Shown one piece after another: positions 1 through 7,707 of a stretch of 64,000 nucleotides of DNA (its first letter is position 1; every line of letters begins with the position of its first letter). Under the pieces are notes generated by a model. That model searched no databases, had not been told where the DNA came from, and worked only from the letters and a program-made list of their open reading frames with translations. The translations under genes were made by a program, and so were the position numbers. Source of the DNA: Caulobacter segnis ATCC 21756 (lineage in GTDB: Bacteria; Pseudomonadota; Alphaproteobacteria; Caulobacterales; Caulobacteraceae); NCBI RefSeq assembly GCF_000092285.1, contig NC_014100.1, forward strand, positions 2,480,001-2,544,000. The letters run 5' to 3'.

Positions 1-295
1 CCTTCTCGCCCGAGAAGGAGCCATCCTTACATCTCACGGCGAGACGATCGCAGGGCTGTCCAAGTCACTAAAGGCATGCCCTCGGGCCGGCGAAGCCGGT
101 CCCGGGGGACGACGCTCCGCGTCGCCGCCGCGCGGCCGCCCGGAGGGCGGTCCTTGACTGACTTGGTCAGTCCTGCACGCTGCAGCCTCCAAGAGATTTA
201 AGGACGGGACCGCGCGGGGGCACCCGGCGTTCTAGTAAGCTGAACATCTGAACCGACGGCGATGGCTTAAACAGACCTGCGACGCCCTTACTAGG
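1..295. other. Gene-free, hairpin-rich flank at the window edge
   Basis: No convincing gene is seen here. The stretch is full of short inverted repeats, for example GACTGAC/GTCAGTC at about 174-190, a GCCGGCGAAGCCGG-type hairpin near 90 and GCCCGGAGGGC near 138. An outer GCGGTCC...GGGACCGC pairing could close part of it. It may be a structured RNA or a palindromic repeat cluster. I looked for the conserved cores of tmRNA, RNase P RNA and SRP RNA and did not recognise any. A reading frame open from base 1 to about 200 has no family resemblance and is not called. Confidence 0.4.
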
Positions 296-721
296 TTAAA
301 ATTCCAACGCGTCCCTTGGCTTGAGACGCCTAGGTGGAACTTCCCCCTGCTCTGCTCCCAGATCTGTCAAAATCGCATCTAGCGCATCTTCAGCCCCCGT
401 CGCTCGGCGAGCAACCCGCCTCAGAAGATCCGACATAAGCATATAATAATTCTTATATCCCTCCACCCTCGGAATAGAATCCACAAGATCTACATCAGTA
501 AAAGAGTCGATAGTTTTATCGCTATCGTCAACTATAGACAAAACGATATCGGGGTCACCATTACCCCTATATTCGGACTCTATAGCAACCCTACGGTTCC
601 CAATTTTAGCAACATATCGCCCCCCCGCCTCAGTGACGGACCACTCAACCTTAGAACCCAAAGTTAATTCATATAGCTTCTCAACAAGAAAAGCATACTT
701 GTCGACGGTCGAGGCAGTCAT
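296..721 (-). CDS. Unknown 141-residue soluble protein, second gene of an AT-richer pair
   Basis: Function not recognised. The 141-residue product has no signal peptide or membrane segment. It opens with a KYAFLVEKLYELT helix, followed by an alternating strand pattern (WSVTEAGGRYVAKIGNRRVAIES) and an acidic middle, and ends in a charged tail, consistent with a small alpha/beta domain. Its ATG overlaps the TAA of the upstream gene by one base, so the two are probably translationally coupled. The coding DNA is visibly AT-rich for this genome: by hand count 44 of 120 bases at 421-540 are G or C. That points to recent acquisition. No toxin, nuclease or DNA-binding motif is visible. Confidence 0.6.
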   Translation of the reverse strand: MTASTVDKYAFLVEKLYELTLGSKVEWSVTEAGGRYVAKIGNRRVAIESEYRGNGDPDIVLSIVDDSDKTIDSFTDVDLVDSIPRVEGYKNYYMLMSDLLRRVARRATGAEDALDAILTDLGAEQGEVPPRRLKPRDALEF

Positions 722-1323
722 TACACATCCCTTTCCAGCGCAATACTTGTTCTCGCCAGAACTTCCGAGAATCTTCTATTGGAATTTATCATTATGGAAA
801 CATTACCCGGACTCTTCTGCTTTTGCAGCGAAAGCTCAATAGTCTCAGAGAACTGCGCAACTTCGGATAGAACATCACTCAGCGCCTGGATGCGATCTGC
901 GGTTAGGTTCGACGGCAATTCGGTCAGACGAACAAGCGCATGTCGAGCATCGCTATAACTCTCAACTGCCTCGGCCCAGCTATGGCGCTTCAAATGCCGG
1001 TCCGTCTCGCGGAGCGCAGAGGAGGCCCGGGAAACCTCGAAAACTGCGTCGTAAGTTGCAACGCGGGACTTGATCGCAGCAACTGCGTTCGCTGCGGCCT
1101 TGGTGGCGTTTGCCGTGCGCCATAACTGCCAACCGGTAATTGGAAAGCCAATGATAGCGAGGAGCGTGCCTAGAATTCCTGCAAGGAAGCTCCAGCCACT
1201 CACCTTAACTGCATTGGCTGGATCCATCGCCCAGCGGAAGAAATCGAACACAGGCCCTCCCAGGTAACCCGCGTAGAGTGTGCGAGTAGTGCTTAGGTAG
1301 CAAGATGCATCTCGCAACCCCAT
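721..1323 (-). CDS. Unknown membrane-anchored protein with a helical cytoplasmic domain
   Basis: Function not recognised. The ATG at 1323 is chosen because GGGAGG lies about five bases upstream; a longer frame reaches 1440 but would run into the hdaA start. The roughly 200-residue product has an N-terminal hydrophobic segment at about residues 30-52 (SFLAGILGTLLAIIGFPITGW). Alanine-rich and charged helices follow that could form a coiled coil (residues about 55-150), with a polar tail. It is the first gene of a coupled pair with the unknown protein ending at 296. Position upstream of hdaA on the opposite strand and lower GC than the neighbours suggest an insertion. Confidence 0.6.
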   Translation of the reverse strand: MGLRDASCYLSTTRTLYAGYLGGPVFDFFRWAMDPANAVKVSGWSFLAGILGTLLAIIGFPITGWQLWRTANATKAAANAVAAIKSRVATYDAVFEVSRASSALRETDRHLKRHSWAEAVESYSDARHALVRLTELPSNLTADRIQALSDVLSEVAQFSETIELSLQKQKSPGNVSIMINSNRRFSEVLARTSIALERDV

Positions 1324-1432
1324 CCACACCTCCCGCCCCTCCATCCCCAGCCTCCCGACCCCCGCCACCTCCCCAGCGGGGCCATACCGCCCTATATCCT
1401 GGTCCTGACGTTCACCACGCTGGGACCTTGCG

Positions 1433-2122
1433 TTGTCCACCCAGTTCCGACTGCCGCTGACCGCCGCGCCGACCTATGCTCGCGAGGACTTCGCCGTCTC
1501 GCCGAGCAACGCCGACGCCGTGGCGCGGGTCGAGGCCTGGCCGGCCTGGCCCGAGGGGCGGCTGGCGCTGATCGGGCCGGCGGGGGTGGGCAAGACGCAT
1601 CTGGCCAGGGCCTGGGCGGCGGCGCATGACGCCGTGGTGGTCGAGGCGACCGGCGACGACGCGCCCGACCTCCCCGCCCTGCGCGGCAAGGCGATCCTGG
1701 TCGAGGACGCCGACCGGCGCGCCGAGGGGACCGCGCTATCGGACGAGGCGCTGTTCCACATCCTCAACATGGCCGGGGTCGACGGCGGGACCGTGCTGCT
1801 GACCGGGCGCGCGGCCCCGGTGGGCTGGGCGGCGAACGTGCCGGACCTGCGCTCGCGGCTCAACGCGCTGTGCGTGGCCTCGATCGAGGCGCCCGACGAC
1901 GTGGTGCTGGAAGCGGTGCTGCGGCGGGCCTTCGAACACCGGCTGCTGAAGCCCGATCCGGACCTCTATCCCTACCTCCTGCTGCGCCTCCCCCGCTCGG
2001 CCGCCGAGGCGATCGCGGCGGCGGACCTGCTGGACGAAGCCGCGGCCCAGATGCGGCGCGAGCTGAACAAGGCGCTGGCCCGCGAGGTGCTGGGGGATTT
2101 CGAGGGGGATGAGGAGGGGTAG
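1433..2122 (+). CDS. HdaA, DnaA-related regulator of replication initiation
   Basis: Hda-family AAA protein, which with the replicative sliding clamp stimulates ATP hydrolysis by DnaA after initiation (RIDA). Residues 4-9 (QFRLPL) match the beta-clamp-binding motif of Hda. The P-loop GPAGVGKTHL is at about 48-57 and a Walker B-like ILVEDADR near 88. The 229-residue length is typical of alphaproteobacterial HdaA, and the DnaA DNA-binding domain is absent. The start must be TTG at 1433: a later start would remove the clamp motif and no ATG or GTG lies suitably upstream. It is followed by a palindromic element and ppk. Confidence 0.9.
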   Translation: MSTQFRLPLTAAPTYAREDFAVSPSNADAVARVEAWPAWPEGRLALIGPAGVGKTHLARAWAAAHDAVVVEATGDDAPDLPALRGKAILVEDADRRAEGTALSDEALFHILNMAGVDGGTVLLTGRAAPVGWAANVPDLRSRLNALCVASIEAPDDVVLEAVLRRAFEHRLLKPDPDLYPYLLLRLPRSAAEAIAAADLLDEAAAQMRRELNKALAREVLGDFEGDEEG

Positions 2123-2150
2123 AAACTCCGCCTCCTCCATAGTTAGCCTC

Positions 2151-2281
2151 CGTCATTCCCGCCCTTGTGGCGGGAACCCCTCTATCCGCCGCAAGTGCGG
2201 GAGGGGCGGACCGCAAGCGGTCCGCTTACGGCTCACGTGTCAGCTGAACCAGGGGTTCCCGCCACAAGGGCGGGAATGACG
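2151..2281. repeat. 131-bp palindromic intergenic element with 31-bp perfect arms
   Basis: The left arm at 2151-2181 (begins CGTCATTCCCGCCC) and the right arm at 2251-2281 are perfect reverse complements. Inside is a smaller hairpin, GGACCGCAAGCGGTCC at about 2207-2222. The element sits between hdaA and ppk and could fold into a long cruciform or RNA hairpin. The size and symmetry suggest a non-autonomous palindromic repeat of the REP/MITE kind, possibly also ending hdaA transcription. I see no transposase. Confidence 0.8.
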
Positions 2282-2379
2282 GGTGTTTATGATGGAAAAG
2301 CCGGCGCTCGTTCCCCTGTCTTCTTCCCGTCACTTGCCTCGTTCACCATGGCGGAACAAAGTTCGCCTATAGTGATCTC

Positions 2380-4608
2380 ATGACCGACGCCTCGACGATG
2401 ACCCTGGCCGCCGCCAATACTCCGCAGACGGACGAAACCGCCAGCCTGGTGCTGGACGGCGAGCTGATGGCCTCGCCCGAGCGGTTCTTCAATCGCGAAC
2501 TGTCGTGGCTGGCCTTCAACCAGCGGGTGCTGGAGGAGAGCGGCAATCCGCGACATCCGCTGCTGGAGCGGCTGCGGTTCCTGTCGATCTCGGCCAACAA
2601 CCTCGACGAATTCTACATGGTCCGCGTGGCCGGCCTGAAAGGCCAGGTGCGCGAGGGCGTGCGGGTGGTCAGCCAGGATGGCCTGACCCCCGGCGAGCAG
2701 CTGACGCGCATCAACGCCTCGGCCGCCGAGCTGATGGCCGAGCAGCAGAAGATCTGGCGCCAGGTCCGCACCGAGCTGTGGGACGAGGGGCTGAAGCTGC
2801 TCGACGCCAAGGACATCGAGGGCGAGGACAAGGAACGGGCCGAGGAGATCTTCACCAACCAGATCTTCCCCGTGCTGACGCCGCTGGCGATCGACCCCGC
2901 CCACCCGTTCCCGTTCATCCCGAACCTGGGCTTCTGCCTGGCGCTGAAGCTGCGTCGCATCGCGGACGACAAGCACCTCTACGCCCTGGCGCCGATCCCC
3001 CAGCAGGTGCGGCGGTTCTGGGAGCTCTCCTCCGTCGTCTCGCGCGGCAAGAAGCGCCAGCGCAAGATCATGGCGCTGGAAAGCTTCATCATCCTCTTTT
3101 TGGACCACCTGTTCCCCGGCTACGAGGTCGAGGGCCGCGGTCTGTTCCGCCTGATCCGCGACAGCGACCTGGAGATCGAGGAAGAGGCCGAAGACCTGGT
3201 GCGCGAGTTCGAGGCGCGGCTGAAGAAGCGTCGCCTGGGCCGCGTGGTGCGCGTGAAGATGCAGACCACCATGCCGCCGGACCTGCGCGACTTCATCATC
3301 GAGGGCCTGCGCGCCGAGCCCGAGGACGTGATCCTGGTCGACGGCAAGCTGGGCCTGGCCCAGATGAGCGAGCTGATCCCGCCGGACCGGCCGGACCTGA
3401 AATTCCCGCCCTTCAACGCCCGCTTCCCCGAGCGCATCCGCGACCACGGCGGCGACTGCTTCGCGGCGATCCGCGAGAAGGACATCCTGGTTCACCACCC
3501 GTTCGAGAGCTTCGACGTGGTGGTGCAGTTCCTGCGCCAGGCCGCGCGCGACCCGAACGTGCTGGCGATCAAGCAGACGCTCTATCGCACCTCCAAGGAC
3601 AGCCCGATCGTGGCGGCCCTGATCGAGGCGGCCGACAACGGCAAGAACGTCACGGCCCTGGTCGAGATCAAGGCGCGCTTCGACGAGGAAAATAACCTCA
3701 AGTGGGCGCGCGACCTGGAGCGGGCCGGCGTGCACGTGGTGTTCGGCTTCGTCGACTGGAAGACCCACGCCAAGCTGTCGGTCGTGGTGCGCCGCGAGGC
3801 CGACCAGACCCTGCGGACCTACTGCCACTTCGGCACCGGCAACTACCACCCGCAGACGGCGCGGGTTTACACCGACCTTTCCCTCTTCACCTGCGACCCG
3901 GCCCTGGGGCGCGACGGGGGCAAGCTGTTCAACTTCATCACCGGCTACGCCCAGCCTGGGCGGCTGGAGAAGCTGTCGTTCTCGCCGATGACGCTGAAGC
4001 CCGATCTGCTGCGCATGATCGAGGCCGAGGCGGACGCGGCGCGGGCGGGCAAGCCGGCCGGCATCTGGGCCAAGATGAACTCGGTGGTCGACCCGCAGAT
4101 CATCGACGCCCTCTACGCCGCCAGCCAGGCGGGCGTGCAGATCGACCTCGTCGTGCGCGGCATCTGCTGCCTGCGGCCGGGCATCAAGGGCCTGTCGGAG
4201 AACATCCGGGTCAAGTCGATCGTCGGCCGCTTCCTGGAGCACGCCCGCATCCTGGCCTTCGCCAACGGCGCGGCCATGCCCTCGGCGCAGACGCGGCTCT
4301 TCATCAGCTCGGCCGACTGGATGCCGCGCAACCTGGATCGCCGGGTCGAGAGCCTGGTGCCGGTCGAGAACCCGACCGTCCACCAGCAGGTGCTGGACCA
4401 GATCATGGTCGCCAACCTCAACGACGAGGCCCAGAGCTGGCGGCTGGACAGCGAGGGCGACTACGCCCGCGATCCGGCCTGGAACAGCAAGGCCGCCTTC
4501 TCGGCCCACGACTACTTCATGACCAATCCCAGCCTGTCGGGCCGCGGCCACGGGGCCCGCGACCTGCCGCGCGCCTTCGACCACGTGGGACCCAAGCGGC
4601 GGCGATAG
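2380..4608 (+). CDS. Polyphosphate kinase 1
   Basis: Ppk1 reversibly transfers the gamma phosphate of ATP to inorganic polyphosphate. The N-terminal domain begins with the family signature [17 protein letters not shown] at residues 37-53. The catalytic phospholipase-D-like halves carry His463 in THAKLS, equivalent by motif to the phosphorylated His of the E. coli enzyme, and a second conserved His621 in RFLEHAR. Length 742 residues is normal. The ATG at 2380 gives the family N-terminus. Its stop lies only three bases from the stop of the convergent phosphotransferase gene, and the polyphosphate-degrading ppx follows that gene. Confidence 0.97.
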   Translation: MTDASTMTLAAANTPQTDETASLVLDGELMASPERFFNRELSWLAFNQRVLEESGNPRHPLLERLRFLSISANNLDEFYMVRVAGLKGQVREGVRVVSQDGLTPGEQLTRINASAAELMAEQQKIWRQVRTELWDEGLKLLDAKDIEGEDKERAEEIFTNQIFPVLTPLAIDPAHPFPFIPNLGFCLALKLRRIADDKHLYALAPIPQQVRRFWELSSVVSRGKKRQRKIMALESFIILFLDHLFPGYEVEGRGLFRLIRDSDLEIEEEAEDLVREFEARLKKRRLGRVVRVKMQTTMPPDLRDFIIEGLRAEPEDVILVDGKLGLAQMSELIPPDRPDLKFPPFNARFPERIRDHGGDCFAAIREKDILVHHPFESFDVVVQFLRQAARDPNVLAIKQTLYRTSKDSPIVAALIEAADNGKNVTALVEIKARFDEENNLKWARDLERAGVHVVFGFVDWKTHAKLSVVVRREADQTLRTYCHFGTGNYHPQTARVYTDLSLFTCDPALGRDGGKLFNFITGYAQPGRLEKLSFSPMTLKPDLLRMIEAEADAARAGKPAGIWAKMNSVVDPQIIDALYAASQAGVQIDLVVRGICCLRPGIKGLSENIRVKSIVGRFLEHARILAFANGAAMPSAQTRLFISSADWMPRNLDRRVESLVPVENPTVHQQVLDQIMVANLNDEAQSWRLDSEGDYARDPAWNSKAAFSAHDYFMTNPSLSGRGHGARDLPRAFDHVGPKRRR

Positions 4609-4611
4609 CCT

Positions 4612-5604
4612 TCAACGGGCCGTCCGCGCCGCCTGGTCGAAGGCCCTGCTCTCGATATGGGCGGTGGCCGTCCTCAGCCGCGCCAGGGCGTAGTCGAGCC
4701 GCCCGCGAGGCGTCTCCAGCAGCGGCTCGCCCAGGGCCAAGCCTTGGTGGAGCTCATCCAGCTCGGGCCCGTCCAGGCGCTCGGCCCTCGCCGCCCCGCT
4801 GACGCCGGCGAGGAACGCCGCGGCGTGAAAGACGTGGCTGACCTGCCGAAACAGGTAGAGCCGCGCCAGCTCGTCCGCGCGCGCCTCCCGCCGGAAATAG
4901 GTCGCCAGCAGCAGGGCTTCGCGCTCGGGGTCCGGCGCGAAAACATTGGCCAGGGCCGCCAGATCGACGTAGCGGTCGGCGCGGAACGCGGCCTCCCAGT
5001 CGATCAACCAGACCCGGCGACCGTCATAGAGCAGGTTGCGCGGGTTTAGGTCGTTGTGGCTGGCGACCGGCTGGGGCGCGAGATTGGCGCAGACGGCCCG
5101 CAGCCGATCCCACGCCTCCAGCGGCCCCGCCAGAGCCTCGAACGCCACCGCTCCGCCGCGGACGGCGCGGCCGACCAGACCATCCAGGGCGTCCAGATAA
5201 TCGGTCAGCGACGGGAAGGCCTCGAGCGCATGCAGCGCCCGCACGGCCTGGGCCAGCTCGACCACCAGATCGGCGCGCGTGCCGTTGTAGTCCAGAGCCA
5301 GCGAGCGATTCTCGACGAAGTCGGTGATCATCACGCCGTCGTCGGGATCGGCGTAACGCACGCGCGGGGCCAGGCAGGCTTGAGCGGCCAGGGCCTGACA
5401 CCGGTAGGCGCGGCGGGGATCGCGCAGCGCGTCCCGACCGGTCTCGACCCGCAGCAGATAGGCGATCCCGCCCACCCTTATCCGCCACAGCCGCGCGCCC
5501 GAGAGGCCGCCGGACAACGGCGTCCAGCCGTCCAGCGCTTCGGTCGCGAACGCGCCGCGCAGCGCCTTTCGAACACCAGGGATTTGAAGGGGTGAAGCGC
5601 TCAT
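4612..5604 (-). CDS. Phosphotransferase family protein (choline/aminoglycoside kinase-like)
   Basis: Small-molecule kinase of the APH/choline kinase superfamily. It shows the Brenner motif HNDLNPRNLL, where the Asp is the catalytic base, followed by a metal-binding LIDWEAA segment. The ATG at 5604 (MSASPLQ) is preferred because AAAGG precedes it; the frame is open to 5661 but that start lies inside an inverted repeat. About 330 residues, cytosolic. The substrate cannot be read from sequence: choline, ethanolamine, thiamine or an aminoglycoside are all possible. The gene lies between ppk and ppx and is convergent with ppk; an operator-like inverted repeat lies upstream. Confidence 0.8.
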   Translation of the reverse strand: MSASPLQIPGVRKALRGAFATEALDGWTPLSGGLSGARLWRIRVGGIAYLLRVETGRDALRDPRRAYRCQALAAQACLAPRVRYADPDDGVMITDFVENRSLALDYNGTRADLVVELAQAVRALHALEAFPSLTDYLDALDGLVGRAVRGGAVAFEALAGPLEAWDRLRAVCANLAPQPVASHNDLNPRNLLYDGRRVWLIDWEAAFRADRYVDLAALANVFAPDPEREALLLATYFRREARADELARLYLFRQVSHVFHAAAFLAGVSGAARAERLDGPELDELHQGLALGEPLLETPRGRLDYALARLRTATAHIESRAFDQAARTAR

Positions 5605-5635
5605 CGGCGAACCTTTCGGGACGATGCGCGCTTCA

Positions 5636-5676
5636 TTTACCCGGATAAAAATATGAGTCAATATAATCCGGGTAAA
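5636..5676. promoter_or_regulatory. Inverted repeat ACCCGGAT/ATCCGGGT in the phosphotransferase promoter
   Basis: ACCCGGAT at 5639-5646 is mirrored by ATCCGGGT at 5666-5673, and the symmetry extends to about 12 bases per arm with one mismatch. The AT-rich spacer contains TTGACT on the minus strand, a plausible -35 for the gene starting at 5604. This is the layout of an operator for a dimeric regulator. The regulator is not identifiable from the site alone. Confidence 0.5.
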
Positions 5677-5750
5677 AATTACGAACGTTGCGCGACAAGG
5701 CGTTCCTCGTCGGAAAATCGCGCACGGCGCTTCCCCCGCCGTGGGAATGC

Positions 5751-5757
5751 GCTAAAC
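5751..5757 (+). promoter_or_regulatory. Candidate -10 box just upstream of ppx
   Basis: GCTAAAC fits the Caulobacter housekeeping -10 pattern GCTANAWC. It ends seven bases before the ppx ATG at 5765, so transcription from it would give an almost leaderless mRNA. A good -35 is not obvious, so the call is tentative. Confidence 0.3.
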
Positions 5758-5764
5758 CACGCCC

Positions 5765-7258
5765 ATGCCCTTCCCGGCGCCGCGCGACGCGGCCGTGATC
5801 GATATCGGCTCCAACTCGGTCCGCCTGGTGGTGTACCGGCTGGAGGGGCGCGCCATCTGGACGGTCTTCAACGAGAAGGTCCTGGCGGGCCTGGGCCGCG
5901 ACCTGGCCAAGACCGGCCGGCTGTCGCCAGACGGCGTGGCCCAGACCCTGCAAGCCCTGAAGCGCTTCCGCGCCGTGCTGGAGGCCGTCGGCCCGGCCGA
6001 GGTCTTCGCCGTCGCCACCGCCGCCGCCCGCGACGCCGCCGACGGCCCCGACTTCATTCGCCGCATCCATGCGGAGACGGGCTTCACCGTCCGGGTGCTC
6101 TCGGGCGAGGAAGAGGCGCACTACGCCGCCGTGGGCGTGCTCGCCGGCGCGCCGGACGCGACGGGCGTCGTGGGCGACCTGGGCGGCGCCAGCCTGGAGC
6201 TCGTGCGCCTGTCGGCCACCGGCGCGGGCAAGGGCGTCACCCTGCCGTTGGGCCCGTTCAGTCTGGCCGGGCCCAACGGCGCCGGCTTCGACGCCGAGCG
6301 TGTCCGACGCCTGGCCCGCGAGCGCATCGCGGCCGTCGCCGACGATTTCCGCACCGACACCTTCCACGCCGTGGGCGGCGCATGGCGGAACCTGGCCTTG
6401 CTGCACATGCGGCTCTCCGGCTACCCGCTGCACGTCGTCCATCAGTACGAGATCGGGGCTGGCGAGGCGCTGGACGCGGCTCGCCTGGTCGCGCACCAGT
6501 CGAAGAGCTCGCTGGAACGCATCGAGGGCATGAGCAAGAAGCGCTCGGAGACCCTGCCCTACGCGGCCGTGGTGCTGGAGACGCTGATCCAGGAACTGGG
6601 CCTCAAGCGCATCGAGATCTCGGCCTACGGCGTGCGCGAGGGCCTGCTGTTCGAGGCCATGCCGCCGCGCGTCCGCAGCCTGGATCCGCTGATCGAGGGT
6701 TGTTCGGCCCTCGGCGCGCGCCAAGGCGTGGCCGACGACCTGGGCGCGGCCCTGGACGCCTGGATCGCCCCGGCCTTCCGCGAACTGCCGCCGCTGTTCG
6801 GCGAGCGCGACGGCGTGCTGGTCTCGGCCGCTTGCCGCCTGGCCGATGTCGGCGTGCGCCTGCACCCGGACCATCGCGCCGACCTCGTCTTCGAGCAGGT
6901 GCTGCGCGCGCCGATCGCCGGCCAGACCCACGCCGAGCGCTGCTTCCTGGCCGCCGCCGCCCTTGCGCGTCACGCGACCAACTTCCACCCGCCGGAACTG
7001 GCCACGCTGGAGCGCCTGCTCAGCCCCGCTCAGCTGAAGCGCGCCCGCGCGCTCGGCGCCACGATCCGCCTGGCCTGCGACCTGTCGGGCCGCAGCCCCA
7101 GCCTCTTGGCCCACGCCCGCCTGGACCTGGACAAGAGCAATCTGATCCTCGCCGCCGACCAAGGCTTCGCCGACCTTCTGCTGGGTGAACAGACCAACAA
7201 GCGCGCCAACACGGCCGCCCAGCACCTGGGCCTGAAGACAAAGATCGTTTCAGGTTGA
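5765..7258 (+). CDS. Exopolyphosphatase, Ppx/GppA family
   Basis: Hydrolyses terminal phosphates of polyphosphate, or of guanosine pentaphosphate. The ASKHA-fold phosphate-binding signature VIDIGSNSVRLVVY is at residues 11-24, and a second nucleotide-binding loop GDLGGASLEL is near 140. The 497-residue protein has the long C-terminal helical region of full-length Ppx rather than the short GppA-like form. Pairing with the nearby ppk supports a polyphosphate role. Whether it acts mainly on polyphosphate or pppGpp is not decidable here. No Shine-Dalgarno is seen before the ATG, in line with the short predicted leader. Confidence 0.92.
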   Translation: MPFPAPRDAAVIDIGSNSVRLVVYRLEGRAIWTVFNEKVLAGLGRDLAKTGRLSPDGVAQTLQALKRFRAVLEAVGPAEVFAVATAAARDAADGPDFIRRIHAETGFTVRVLSGEEEAHYAAVGVLAGAPDATGVVGDLGGASLELVRLSATGAGKGVTLPLGPFSLAGPNGAGFDAERVRRLARERIAAVADDFRTDTFHAVGGAWRNLALLHMRLSGYPLHVVHQYEIGAGEALDAARLVAHQSKSSLERIEGMSKKRSETLPYAAVVLETLIQELGLKRIEISAYGVREGLLFEAMPPRVRSLDPLIEGCSALGARQGVADDLGAALDAWIAPAFRELPPLFGERDGVLVSAACRLADVGVRLHPDHRADLVFEQVLRAPIAGQTHAERCFLAAAALARHATNFHPPELATLERLLSPAQLKRARALGATIRLACDLSGRSPSLLAHARLDLDKSNLILAADQGFADLLLGEQTNKRANTAAQHLGLKTKIVSG

Positions 7259-7415
7259 TCTCAGGTAGAGATCACCAAAACATCGTGTTTAATCGGCTCT
7301 TTATTTCCCCAATACGAGGAAGCGGACAACTTGCCGCACCTCTTGCCGGCGTTCTCAGCATGCTTTGTTAGGCATGCCCACCCTAGCCTCCCCTAACAAC
7401 ACAGGGAGGCTCCGG

Positions 7416-7697
7416 ATGTTGAAGCATCGCTCGCACTACCTCGACGCCATCGCCCCGAACCCCAGCGTGTCGCCGGGCTTTGAGCCTCGCGTCGCGCCGC
7501 GTCCGGCCAACGACCAGGACACGCCGGTCGCCAGCGCCGCCCGCAGCCTGCAGGCCGATATCGCGCGCGCGTTCGCGGCCAAGAACGGCTGGTCGGTAGG
7601 ACAGACCGTCGCCGCCGGCGTGATCTTTCATCTGGGGGTCTTCTGCGCCCTGGGGCTGGCGGCCGGCGCCGCCCTCGCCCAGCTGGCGCGCGGATAG
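7416..7697 (+). CDS. Small single-pass membrane protein, unknown
   Basis: A 93-residue protein. The ATG at 7416 has a good ribosome site, AGGGAGG at 7403-7409, and is preferred to an upstream in-frame ATG at 7365. The first half is polar and proline-rich. An amphipathic segment SLQADIARAFAAKNGWSVG is followed by one hydrophobic helix near the C-terminus (AAGVIFHLGVFCALGLAAGA). No family is recognised. It is separated from ppx by about 155 bases holding a GCATGC palindrome (about 7359-7378) and appears monocistronic. Confidence 0.65.
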   Translation: MLKHRSHYLDAIAPNPSVSPGFEPRVAPRPANDQDTPVASAARSLQADIARAFAAKNGWSVGQTVAAGVIFHLGVFCALGLAAGAALAQLARG

Positions 7698-7707
7698 AAA
7701 AGCCCCG

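Noticed and set aside
1..295. tmRNA, RNase P RNA or SRP RNA
   Set aside because: None of the conserved core sequences of these RNAs, including the expected tmRNA tag codons, could be found on either strand.
1324..1440. Longer N-terminus for the unknown membrane protein
   Set aside because: It would overlap the hdaA start and lacks a ribosome site, while the ATG at 1323 has GGGAGG upstream.
2287..4584. Long open frame (about 765 codons) antisense to ppk
   Set aside because: A shadow of a GC-rich gene: its composition is dominated by repeated Arg, Ala, Gly, Val and Leu, and ppk on the other strand has clear catalytic motifs.
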